From assembly GCF_001486165.1 (NCBI RefSeq), contig NZ_LN908977.1, forward strand, positions 443,621 to 507,620: a stretch of 64,000 nucleotides of DNA, in the 5' to 3' direction. Shown piece by piece: positions 9,201 to 16,038 of this stretch (position 1 is the stretch's first letter; every line of letters starts with the position of its first letter). The notes under the pieces are model-generated. The model did not search any database. It had not been told where the DNA came from and saw only the letters and a program-made list of their open reading frames with translations. Position numbers and translations under genes: made by a program. The DNA comes from Bittarella massiliensis (ex Durand et al. 2017). GTDB lineage: Bacteria; Bacillota; Clostridia; Oscillospirales; Ruminococcaceae.

Positions 9201-9744
9201 TGAGGTGAAGCCCAATCAGCCCGGGGCGGGGGAAGAGGGGACGTTGCGTCCCGACGGGCCGGTGAATACCGACAGAGACGGCACGGTCCACCAAGTGTAT
9301 AAGGACGAGATGTCCACCCCGGCAAAGGACGGCACCCTCACCCAGGCGGACGCCGAGAAGCTAGTGGAGGAGCGCTACACGGTGCCCGCAGGCGCTGCAG
9401 TGCAGACGACCATCCGCGACAGTGAGGGCCAGGCGCTGACGGACATCGATCTGCGCTCTGAAGGGGATTATGTCATTGAGGTGCTGGTGCGCGATGGCGA
9501 GGGGAACACCTCTACGGTCTACCTGGATTACCGGGTGTACGAGGAGCCCGCGCCCCCGGAAGAGGGGGAGAGCGGGGAGAAACCAGAAGGCCCAGAGACC
9601 CCCCAAACCCCGGAGGAAGAGCCGGATGACCGTGGCGAGGAGGGACAACCCCTCACCGGCGATTTCGGTGTGAAGGTGCTTCCGCTTCTGGCCTTGGCCG
9701 GAGCTGGCTTGTTGCTCGGGCGGAAAAGACACGCATCCCGCTGA
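6217..9744 (+). CDS. Giant secreted surface protein with beta-helix-like head and three C-terminal repeats
   Basis: This 1175-residue protein has a Sec signal peptide (basic start, hydrophobic core, cleavage near VQAAG at about residue 34). The N-terminal ~400 residues have Gly-rich turns (GIGGG, FNGG, VNGG) spaced like a parallel beta-helix adhesin. After a mixed middle region come three ~120-residue repeats from about residue 785, each with a short helical stretch ending W/L-x-x-x-RY and an Ig-like strand set ending GNxTTVxLxY. A Pro/Glu-rich spacer, a QPLTG motif (about 1144), a helix and a short basic tail complete it. QPLTG looks like an LPXTG variant, but no sortase is in the window. 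The start at 6217 follows GGAGGAG by six bases. Confidence 0.85.
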   Translation: MRKMRGTAFRHRLLALSVALALGMASWPLGVQAAGVGLGMTGLQVTGGVEGLDYEVDDAAGMVVVKTDTPLTISGSSSTHGVRVAPGVHADITFSGVTITAPLPLDVATNLYGTASGSAATDGAQIQNKTSLHLTLADGSVNTLTAGALFPAVHCGEGSLLTIDDGVRNTDSQGNAVVPEQGRVPRDCVLANGTALKKGDPLYLMTSEDPGRLVANGGKSCAGIGGGIWENAGEMTFNGGIIEAYAYGPYSDYDGTGAGIGGSMAGGCTVMTFNGGTVTAKGSYHGAGIGGGLSSSWGANWDRPQMAGTIKSRETYQNTICRDIYVNGGNITAQGFAHGNAFGAGCAPGSNAGHKFVITGGNLTPITSSTSDIGAAGTDIVVTGGSFYTSKFQGTVTNGKGVELAMATVDLSGYPELKNGPLKSLQVAVDGVPLTPEYGLANNVDGNGKLYFWLPKSAQGKSLEIKNLVAIDPVTGQEQEGKYDFTIPSFDSGHTVAKQYVTFTVDESLLGEALRQSLHKQYDGLPIDGQDLLNQVAGLNIPADRPEGEFLNDVSAMSLSHQRVEDKAGEETGEPVKTGSFERAGGYTVMIDSSQFSAAPGFQESFWGHRAAFAAEITPADSTAEKVSYQLQWSGDQLQGVAFHALVRPADGMAATCKAPDGSVQFYVNGVAVGGPVTVAAQAGTEKGFAFGTADFAWDLSGVQIPARPDGKIAVSATFDGGTNYRVSSCQGSPEENPGIPVVEPPKVEGKPSAPGEPARELEPDGEITSKPGEDPGDPNTLHQNLKDRVAVPVSGDTLSQSEVETWIEGRYTVDSMTPGVNAAIESVTIWDENGQKVEQIDRTRPGSYHVITVVRDDRGNSTTVDLTYLVTDPPTVVVKPENPEEPGRELSPKEPPQGDDATGTLHGQLEDSYLRPTGSGTLGRPELADWLDGRYDWGDAQLTLVEVKDKDGNAVGEIDLSQPDRYQVVAVVTDDMGNTTTVTVDYQLKEPPAVEVKPNQPGAGEEGTLRPDGPVNTDRDGTVHQVYKDEMSTPAKDGTLTQADAEKLVEERYTVPAGAAVQTTIRDSEGQALTDIDLRSEGDYVIEVLVRDGEGNTSTVYLDYRVYEEPAPPEEGESGEKPEGPETPQTPEEEPDDRGEEGQPLTGDFGVKVLPLLALAGAGLLLGRKRHASR

Positions 9745-9760
9745 GGTTTGAAAAGAGAAG

Positions 9761-9802
9761 GAGAGGGCCGGTTTACCCGTTTGGGTGGACCGGCCCTCTC
9801 CT
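9761..9802 (+). repeat. Inverted repeat after the surface protein gene
   Basis: GGAGAGGGCCGG and CCGGCCCTCTCC enclose an 18-base loop. It lacks a clean T-run, so termination is possible but not sure. Confidence 0.5.
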
Positions 9803-9828
9803 CTGTCTGGACGATGAGAGGGGAGTGA

Positions 9829-10011
9829 GCGGGGTGCCCTTCATCCTTTTTTGGGGGGGCGAACAACTTGCCCCTCACCTCACTGTCTGTCGACGAGAGC
9901 AGCGGGGTCGCCCGCTTTTCCGCGCCGGACGGGGAGTACCAGCTGGCGGTGTGCGACCTGCTGGGCAACCGCACCAGCGGCCGGTTTTGGGTGCGGGCCC
10001 CGGCGGAGTGA
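9829..10011 (+). pseudogene. Remnant matching the outer domain of the membrane-tethered sigma factor
   Basis: One frame is open from 9829 to a TGA at 10009-10011 but has no start codon or ribosome site. From about 9868 it encodes a C-terminal Ig-like end that matches the end of the sigma factor at 28959-29963: the segment DGEYQLAVCDLLGNR corresponds to DGDYRLAVCDLAGNE, and both continue with a few strand residues and stop. The upstream sequence does not encode the sigma or membrane parts. I read this as the decayed 3' end of a second sigma/sensor gene. Confidence 0.6.
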
Positions 10012-10331
10012 GGGGGGCGAAACGCAGACGGGGCGGTTTGGCTGAAAGGGGGCCTACCCGGGCAACCCCTGCTGGCTCCCTTCCAATCAAAACCACCGGT
10101 GAAACGGGTGGTGTGCACCGGCCCCAAAAGGGCGGCATACGGACTTTGCCCCGCAAAGGGGGCATCGAAATTTTATGATTGTACCTGCGCACTGCACCGG
10201 CAAACCGACAAGCCAGTGCGGCAGTCAACACCCAAAGAGCACTTTTCTTTTGCGTCCTTGGCCCCCTTCCCTTGTGGAGGCCTTCTGCCAAAACGACCGG
10301 TCCCCCCGGTAAAATGGGGGTATCGAGTTGC
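10012..10331. other. Non-coding stretch with small hairpins
   Basis: No credible gene. It contains several short GC-rich inverted repeats (for example ACCACC...GGTGGT near 10090-10112 and CTTTGCCCC/GGGGGC near 10143-10163). It separates the sigma remnant from the ECF transporter operon on the other strand. Confidence 0.4.
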
Positions 10332-10374
10332 AAAAAAACGCGCTCCAAACACCAAACTAGGTGCTCGGGGCGCG
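10332..10374 (-). terminator. Terminator of the ECF transporter operon
   Basis: Read on the minus strand, a 15-base stem with one mismatch (10374-10360 with 10353-10339) runs into seven T. Confidence 0.8.
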
Positions 10375-10399
10375 CTTGCTTTTTGTGCGGGGGGACCTG

Positions 10400-11209
10400 C
10401 TACCGCCCCAGCCGCCGCACGATCTCCTCCACCATCTCGTCGCAGTAGAGGATGCGCTCGCCGATCTGCAGTTCCTTGGCCAGTTCGCCGATGGCGGTCT
10501 TGCGGATGCGGGAGGTGCTGACCACCTCTTCATTCCAGAAGATGTCGCGGGCGCTGCCGTCGGCAATGATGTGCTTTTGGGCCATGGCCACCACCCGGTC
10601 GAAGTTGTCGGCCACAAATTCCATGTCGTGGGTGATGGTGATGACGCTGCGCCCCTCGGCCTGCAGGGCATCAATGAGGTGGGAGAGGATGGCGATCCCC
10701 TCTGCGTCCTGCCCGGCGGTGGGCTCGTCGAGGATGAGGTAGGGGGTCTCGGTGGCCAGGATGGCGGCGATGGCCACAAACTTGCGGGTGGAGTAGGGGA
10801 TGTCGAAGGGGTTTTTCTTGAGGTATTTGGCGATGCCGGTGAGTTCGACCGCCCGCTCCACCCGGCGCTTGATCTCCTTTTCCTCCATCTTCAGGTAGCG
10901 GGGCATGTACTCGATCTCGGCGATGACGCTCTTGTTGAAGATCTGGTCGTCGGGGTTTTGAAAGACATAGCCCACATAGGTGGAGATCTGGGCGGTGGTC
11001 TTCTCCTTGGTGTTGACCCCGTCGACGATGACGTCGCCGCCCGAGGGCTTGTGCAGCCCGTTCATCATCTTGACGGCGGTGGTCTTGCCGGCCCCGTTCT
11101 GGCCGACGATGCCCACCTTTTCGCCGCTCTCGATTACCAGATTTAGGTGTTCAACGGCGGTGTAGCCGTTGGGGTAAGTAAAGGACGCGTCCTTCAGTTC
11201 AATTGCCAT
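10400..11209 (-). CDS. ECF transporter ATPase with a degenerate signature motif
   Basis: A 269-residue energy-coupling-factor ATPase with Walker A GQNGAGKTT (about residue 37), a Q-loop in VFQNPDDQIF, Walker B LILDEPTAGQD and switch His in ITHDMEF. The ABC signature that should read LSGGQ is replaced by PYSTRKFVA (about residues 137-145). In an A/A' heterodimer one composite ATP site can be catalytically weak, so this subunit probably contributes the defective signature. The start overlaps the stop of the partner ATPase (TGATG), indicating translational coupling. Confidence 0.92.
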   Translation of the reverse strand: MAIELKDASFTYPNGYTAVEHLNLVIESGEKVGIVGQNGAGKTTAVKMMNGLHKPSGGDVIVDGVNTKEKTTAQISTYVGYVFQNPDDQIFNKSVIAEIEYMPRYLKMEEKEIKRRVERAVELTGIAKYLKKNPFDIPYSTRKFVAIAAILATETPYLILDEPTAGQDAEGIAILSHLIDALQAEGRSVITITHDMEFVADNFDRVVAMAQKHIIADGSARDIFWNEEVVSTSRIRKTAIGELAKELQIGERILYCDEMVEEIVRRLGR

Positions 11210-12063
11210 CAGCTCTCTCCCCCCAATCTCTCTTCAATGGCCGCGATGGCGTCTTTTTGGGTGATGGGGATGTGCGCCAGCCCGATCCCCTTTTCCTTCA
11301 ACTTGCTGCCCAGCAGTGCCACCTGGGGGATCTGTGCGCCGTGCTCCAGGAGGGAGGGGTTTTGCAGCACCTCCTGCGCGGGGCCCTGAAAGGCCACCTG
11401 GGCCTTTTCCAGCACCACGATCTCGTCGGCGTACTCGGCCAACAGGTCGATTTTGTGCTCGACGAGGAGCACCGTCTTTCCCTGCTCTTTGAGCAGTTGG
11501 ATGATGGCGAAGACATCGGCCGTCCCCTCGGGGTCGAGCTGGGAGGTGGGCTCGTCGATGACCAGGGTGTCGGAGTCCATGGCGATGATGGCGGCAAAGG
11601 CCACCCGCTGCCGCTGCCCCCCGGAGAGGGCGTTGGGGTCGCGCTTGATGAGGTCCTCGATTTTCAGCAGCTTGCAGACCCGAATGACCCGCTCGATCAT
11701 CTCATCCTTGGGGATGCCCAGGTTCTCAAGGCCCAGGGCGATCTCTTCAAAGACGGTCTCTTTGACGCCGCTGATTTGGGTAAAGGGGTTTTGAAAGACA
11801 TAGCCGATCTGGGTGGCCAACTGGTCGGTGTCCCACTTTTTGACGTCGGTGCCGTCGATGATGGTCTTGCCGGTGAGGGAGCCGCCGTAGAAGTGGGGGA
11901 CCAGTCCCCGCACCAGGTTGCACAGGGTGGTCTTGCCGGCCCCGTTCTGGCCGATGATGCCGTAGAATTTTCCCTTTTCAAAGGAGAGGTCCACGTGCTT
12001 GAGGGCAAAGGTCTTGGCCAGGGGGTATTTGTAGGAGACGTCTTGTAAGGTGATAAAACTCAT
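11209..12063 (-). CDS. ECF transporter ATPase, canonical partner
   Basis: A 284-residue ECF ATPase with all motifs intact: Walker A GQNGAGKTT, Q-loop VFQNPFTQ, signature LSGGQRQRV, Walker B TLVIDEPTSQLD and switch EHK. It overlaps the transmembrane-subunit gene by four bases (ATGA) upstream and its ATPase partner by one base downstream. The unmodified signature of this subunit should complete the active composite ATP site. Confidence 0.94.
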   Translation of the reverse strand: MSFITLQDVSYKYPLAKTFALKHVDLSFEKGKFYGIIGQNGAGKTTLCNLVRGLVPHFYGGSLTGKTIIDGTDVKKWDTDQLATQIGYVFQNPFTQISGVKETVFEEIALGLENLGIPKDEMIERVIRVCKLLKIEDLIKRDPNALSGGQRQRVAFAAIIAMDSDTLVIDEPTSQLDPEGTADVFAIIQLLKEQGKTVLLVEHKIDLLAEYADEIVVLEKAQVAFQGPAQEVLQNPSLLEHGAQIPQVALLGSKLKEKGIGLAHIPITQKDAIAAIEERLGGES

Positions 12064-12848
12064 AGCCAGATGATCCTCCCCACAATGACCGCCACAAGGG
12101 CGATGTCGATGAGAATGATGGCCGCCTTTTCGGCAGCCGGGGTCTTGCGCAGCTCCCGCAAGAAGGTGTGTTTCACCGGGGCGGAGAAGGCGCGGGCGTC
12201 CATGGCGATGGACTTCTCCTCGGTGTTGGAGATGGCCCCCAGCACCAGCGGCCCGATGATGGGGATAAAGGCCTTCATCCGGCTGATGAGACCGCCCTCG
12301 GTCTCGATGCCGCGGGCCTTCTGGGAGTCCATGATGACCTTGGAGCTCTCCCCCAGATCGGTGATGGCCTGCATCGAGGCCAGGCAGATATAAGAGGTCT
12401 CGTGGGAGACGCCGATGCGCTCGAGGGAGTACATCAGGTCGCGCATGGGGGTGATGTTGTAAAAGAGGATGACCGCCCCGCAGAAGGCGACCACCGTGCC
12501 CGCCACCCGCAGGCCGTAGAAGATGCTCTCCACCGTCACGTGGATGTTGCCCCAGCTAAAGAGGATGGTGGTGCCTTCGGTGAACATGGCGCGCATCAAA
12601 AAGAGGATGGCCCCCACCAGCAGAAAGACCTTGTAGAACATCTTGAAAAAGGGGCCGAACTTGCCGGCGATGGCCGCCAGGACGAGATAGCCCGCCATCA
12701 TGGCGTAGCCGATCCACCAGTAGGGGAGGATGAAGCCAACGGCCGCCATCACCGCGCAGAAGTTGAACTTGTTGAGGGGATTGACGTCCATCAGCCAGTT
12801 CCCGTAGAGCTGGGGGTTTTTAAAGGAATAGGCAAAATCCAGATCCAA
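12060..12848 (-). CDS. ECF transporter transmembrane coupling protein (EcfT)
   Basis: This 262-residue membrane protein has the two coupling-helix motifs of EcfT: SQKARGIE (about residue 175) and the variant AMDARAF (about residue 217), which link ATPase motion to the S component. AAGGAG lies nine bases before the start. It is the first gene of a tightly overlapping T-A'-A set. The S component is immediately upstream, behind a hairpin at 12895-12928. Confidence 0.92.
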   Translation of the reverse strand: MDLDFAYSFKNPQLYGNWLMDVNPLNKFNFCAVMAAVGFILPYWWIGYAMMAGYLVLAAIAGKFGPFFKMFYKVFLLVGAILFLMRAMFTEGTTILFSWGNIHVTVESIFYGLRVAGTVVAFCGAVILFYNITPMRDLMYSLERIGVSHETSYICLASMQAITDLGESSKVIMDSQKARGIETEGGLISRMKAFIPIIGPLVLGAISNTEEKSIAMDARAFSAPVKHTFLRELRKTPAAEKAAIILIDIALVAVIVGRIIWL

Positions 12849-12894
12849 ACCGATCCACTCCTTTGTGTTAAAATTTGGGGCTGCCTTGGGAAAA

Positions 12895-12928
12895 GGGACA
12901 GGCCGCTGCTCACCCAGCGGCCTGTCTT
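12895..12928 (-). terminator. Hairpin between S component and EcfT genes
   Basis: An 11-bp perfect stem (GACAGGCCGCT/AGCGGCCTGTC) is followed on the minus strand by a mixed C/T tract. It is a weak terminator that may lower expression of the T-A'-A genes relative to the S gene. Confidence 0.6.
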
Positions 12929-12958
12929 TTTTGCAGTCGAGGTTGGGAAGGGGAGGCC

Positions 12959-13573
12959 CTAGAGGGTCTCTTCCTCTTCGTCGTCTTCGTCGGCACCGCT
13001 GGCGCCGATGTAGACGTGGCCGAGCGGCAGCTTGGTGAGGAAGCGGTTGGGCATGCTCTTGAGGATGATGAAGACGATGATCACCGTGGGGATCTTGTCG
13101 AGCAAGTCGGCAAACGCCTCAGAGGCAAAGCAGGCGGGAGCGACCGACCAGCCGGCCGCGACCAGGGCGCCGGTGATGAGGCCGGTGGCGTTGGCGCCGT
13201 AGCCGCCCAGAAAGATGATGGTGATGCAGGGGCCGATGACGCCGCCGATGAAGCCGAAGACCAGGGCGGACAGCAGGGTCTTCCACAGGCTCTTAAAGAC
13301 GCCGAGTTTGGAGAACCAGCCGGCCACGAAGCCGAAGGCCACGTTGAGCACCGCGTAGTAGAGGGTGGTCGGCGAGGTGATGGCGTTGAGCAGGTTGGTG
13401 ATGAGACCGACCAGGGCGCCGGGAACGCCGCCGCAGAGCGCGCCCACCACAATGGTGCCGATGGCGTCTAAGTAGAGCGGCAGTTTGAGCAGAATGGCGA
13501 TCTGCCCACCCACGAAGTTGACTGCAATGCCGATGGGAATTAAGAAGATGACCAGTTTGTTCATTTTTTTCAT
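12959..13573 (-). CDS. ECF transporter S component, unknown substrate
   Basis: A 204-residue protein with about six membrane helices. Its first helices carry NFVGGQIAILLKLPLYLDAIGT, then a GALCGGVPGALVG stretch and a Gly-rich fourth segment, typical of substrate-capture S components. The C-terminus is strongly acidic (DEDDEEEE). It heads the operon that supplies EcfT and both ATPases, so this is a group I ECF system with a dedicated S unit. The substrate cannot be told from sequence. The start at 13573 is chosen for its AGGAGG; the frame extends upstream without one. Confidence 0.85.
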   Translation of the reverse strand: MKKMNKLVIFLIPIGIAVNFVGGQIAILLKLPLYLDAIGTIVVGALCGGVPGALVGLITNLLNAITSPTTLYYAVLNVAFGFVAGWFSKLGVFKSLWKTLLSALVFGFIGGVIGPCITIIFLGGYGANATGLITGALVAAGWSVAPACFASEAFADLLDKIPTVIIVFIILKSMPNRFLTKLPLGHVYIGASGADEDDEEEETL

Positions 13574-13671
13574 GGATGCGTACCTCCTCAGAAGTTGAAA
13601 TCCGTTCGGCCTGCCAAACAAGGCGGGAAACGACCTCGACAAGCACTTCCCTCTTGTTAACAAACTGTAAA

Positions 13672-13713
13672 TACCACTACCCACAGTATAGTGGTAGTCA
13701 ACAAAAAAATCAA
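13672..13713 (-). promoter_or_regulatory. Promoter with operator-like palindrome for the ECF operon
   Basis: On the minus strand: TTGATT (13713-13708), a 17-base spacer, and TATACT (13690-13685). A perfect 8-bp inverted repeat, TACCACTA-N9-TAGTGGTA (13672-13696), covers the -10 element and the start site, as a repressor operator would. The cognate regulator is not evident in the window. Confidence 0.65.
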
Positions 13714-13977
13714 TCATTTTCTCTTATTTTATCGATATTACCAAAAATTCAGGGGCAGTTTTGACAGGATGAAGGGTTCTTTTTTCCGCACCCTCCCCGG
13801 CGCGGCCCATCCGCCCGCGCCAGGGAGGTGCAGGGGAGCCGGCAGGGGGGAAAAGGGGGCCGCCGGGCGTGCGGAGGGGAAGCGGCGCGCCCTTGCCAAT
13901 TGGCCGGAAATGGGGTACACTGGCACCGGGAAATCAGCTGGTTTTCCGAAGATCGTCACAAGGGGGAGGGCCTTGCT

Positions 13978-14772
13978 ATGCTGCTTGTGCTGAATGTGGG
14001 CAATACCGCCATCTCGGCGGGGGCGTTCGCGGGGGAGGAGCTGCGCTTTGTCGCGCAGACCGCCACCTGCAAGGGCGCAACCGCCTTTGACCTGGCCCTG
14101 CACATCCGCCAGGCGCTGGCCCTGGCCGGCGGGGGGGAGGAGCCCTTTTCGGGGGCGGCCCTCTCCTGCGTGGTGCCCTCGCTGCGCCAGGCGGCGGCCG
14201 AGGCGGCCGCCCTGCTAGTGCGGCCGGGGGGACGCAGGTTGGTGTTGGGGCCCGGCGTCAAGACGGGGCTTGACATCCGCACCCAGAACCCGGCGGCCAC
14301 CGGCAGCGATCTGGTGGCCCTGGCGGTGGGGGCGATGACCCTGGCGGGAGGGCCCTGTGCGGCCTTCTCCCTGGGGACGGCCACCGCCGCCGTGGCCCTG
14401 GGGGAGGGCGGCGCCCTGCGGGGCACCGCCGTGATGCCCGGTCTGGCCCTCTCGCTGGAGGCCCTGCGGGAGCGGGCGGCCTGTCTGCCGGAGATCGCCC
14501 TGGAGGGGGGCTTTGCGCCCCCCCTGGGAAGCGACACGGTGGGGGCCATGCGGGGCGGACTGCTCCACGGCCACGCCGCCATGCTCGACGGGATGGCCGA
14601 GCGGCTGCAGGAGGCGCTGGGGACGGACTGCCCCCTCTACCTCTGCGGGCGGTGGGCGGCCCTGGTGCAGCCCTACTGTCGGGCGCCCTTCCTCTTAAAA
14701 GAGCACCTGCTGCTGCGGGGTCTTGCGGCCATCTATCGGAAAAATACAGCGGAGCGCCGGGGCGGCGAATAA
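13978..14772 (+). CDS. Type III pantothenate kinase-like protein, probably inactive
   Basis: A 264-residue CoaX-family protein (ASKHA fold) with recognisable family segments but altered key residues. The first phosphate motif reads LNVGNT (Asp to Asn6), the second reads SLGTAT (Asp to Ser131), and the GADR motif reads GSDL (Asp111 kept). Asp at the first two positions is normally needed for catalysis. It is followed 74 bases later by an ECF S component, so it may now act as a pantothenate sensor or regulator, which is inference. The start follows GGGGGAGGG. Confidence 0.8.
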   Translation: MLLVLNVGNTAISAGAFAGEELRFVAQTATCKGATAFDLALHIRQALALAGGGEEPFSGAALSCVVPSLRQAAAEAAALLVRPGGRRLVLGPGVKTGLDIRTQNPAATGSDLVALAVGAMTLAGGPCAAFSLGTATAAVALGEGGALRGTAVMPGLALSLEALRERAACLPEIALEGGFAPPLGSDTVGAMRGGLLHGHAAMLDGMAERLQEALGTDCPLYLCGRWAALVQPYCRAPFLLKEHLLLRGLAAIYRKNTAERRGGE

Positions 14773-14846
14773 CCCCAGCCCTCTTTTCCCAGAATATGCG
14801 CTGTATCCCGCCCTTCATGCGGGAACGGCAGCAGGAGGAATGCGCT

Positions 14847-15491
14847 GTGTCAAAGACGAGACAAAAAACGACTGCCCTGGTGCAGATGGCGCTGCTGGCC
14901 GCCCTGATCGCGGTCCTGTCGGCGGTGCCCTGGCTGGGGTACATCAACCTGGGGTTCATCAACGCCACCACCGTCCACATCCCGGTGATCATCGGGGGGA
15001 TCCTGTTGGGTCCCAAGGCCGGCGGGATGCTGGGGGGCTTTTTCGGGCTCACCAGCCTGCTGAAAAACACCTTTCAGCCCAACCTGAGCAGCTTTGTCTT
15101 CTCCCCCTTCTACGGGGTGGGGGAGACCCACGGCAACCTGTGGAGTTTGGTGATCTGCCTGGTGCCCCGCATCCTCATCGGGGTGGTGGCGGGGCTCTGC
15201 TACCGGGCCATCGCCCGCGGCGGCAGGCGAAAGACGGCGGCCATGGCCGTGGCGGCGGTGGCCGGATCCCTCTGCAACACCCTGCTGGTGATGGGGGGGA
15301 TCTACCTCTTTTTCGGCCCTGCCTATGCGGCGGCCCAGGGGGTGGCCTACGGCGCCCTCTTCGGTTGGATCGCCGCCCTGGTGGGCACCGTGGGGGTGCC
15401 GGAGGCCCTGGTGGCGGCCGTCCTCTCCACCGCGATCTGCCGGCCGCTGCTGGCCTTGCAGGGACGGGGTGGCCCAGTGCAGCGGAGATAA
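14847..15491 (+). CDS. ECF transporter S component, possibly for pantothenate
   Basis: A 214-residue membrane protein of the ECF_trnsprt family. It has an early VHIPVIIGGILLGPKAG segment, a Gly-rich turn GGFFGLTSLL, and about six helices. It starts at GTG with AGGAGG eight bases upstream. Its pairing with a CoaX-like gene suggests a PanT-type pantothenate uptake component, as predicted in other Firmicutes. It has no dedicated ATPases nearby on this strand and would share EcfAA'T modules. Confidence 0.82.
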   Translation: MSKTRQKTTALVQMALLAALIAVLSAVPWLGYINLGFINATTVHIPVIIGGILLGPKAGGMLGGFFGLTSLLKNTFQPNLSSFVFSPFYGVGETHGNLWSLVICLVPRILIGVVAGLCYRAIARGGRRKTAAMAVAAVAGSLCNTLLVMGGIYLFFGPAYAAAQGVAYGALFGWIAALVGTVGVPEALVAAVLSTAICRPLLALQGRGGPVQRR

Positions 15492-15499
15492 AAAAATGA

Positions 15500-15543
15500 G
15501 AAAAAGGACCCTTTCCGCGCCCGGCGGAAGGGGCCTTTTTTTG
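15500..15543 (+). terminator. Terminator after the CoaX-like/S component pair
   Basis: A long stem (AAAAAGG-A-CCCTTTCCGC with GGCGGAAGGGGCCTTTTT) ends in seven T. Confidence 0.85.
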
Positions 15544-15588
15544 CTTGCAGGGGGAAAAGAAAAAGTTTGCCAGTTGGGCAAAAGGGTG

Positions 15589-15628
15589 TTGACAACCGTG
15601 TTGATTGTATATATACTGTATATACAAT
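15589..15628 (+). promoter_or_regulatory. Strong promoter with GntR operator
   Basis: TTGACA, a 17-base spacer, and TATACT (15612-15617). A perfect palindrome of two 10-base arms, ATTGTATATA and TATATACAAT with a 5-base centre (15604-15628), lies over the -10 element. It starts 32 bases before the GntR gene and is almost certainly its autoregulatory site. Confidence 0.9.
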
Positions 15629-15659
15629 ATATCGATATATTCTGTGCTCGAGGTGACCT

Positions 15660-16034
15660 ATGGACATCATCATCCAAAATTCCAGCGACAAACCCATCTA
15701 CCAGCAGATCGTCGACCAGGTCAAAGACAAGGTTTTGACCGGGGTTTTGCAGCCGGGGGAGGCACTGCCCTCCATGCGGCTGCTGGCCCGGGAGCTGAAA
15801 ATCAGCGTGATCACCACCAAGCGCGCCTACGAGGAGTTGGAGAGGGAGGGCTTCCTCACCACCCAACCCGGACGGGGCAGCTTTGTGGCCGAGAAGAACC
15901 TGGAGTTTGCCCGGGAGGAGCGGATGCGCGCCCTGGAGGAGAGCTTGGCCAAAGCTGTCGAGCTGGCCCGGGGCTGCGGCGTGTCGGAGCGGGAATTGGT
16001 ACAGCTGGTGACATTGCTTTACAGCGGAGAGTGA
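15660..16034 (+). CDS. GntR-family regulator, YtrA subfamily
   Basis: A 124-residue protein with an N-terminal winged helix (about 10-78; PIYQQIVDQVKDKV, LPSMRLLARELKIS and GRGSFV are typical) and only a short helical C-terminal tail for dimerisation, as in YtrA-type regulators of ABC transporters. It lies at the head of a three-gene cassette and five bases before the ATPase gene. The palindrome over its own promoter implies autorepression, relieved by an unknown signal, often cell-wall antibiotics in this subfamily. Confidence 0.93.
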   Translation: MDIIIQNSSDKPIYQQIVDQVKDKVLTGVLQPGEALPSMRLLARELKISVITTKRAYEELEREGFLTTQPGRGSFVAEKNLEFAREERMRALEESLAKAVELARGCGVSERELVQLVTLLYSGE

Positions 16035-16038
16035 GAGT

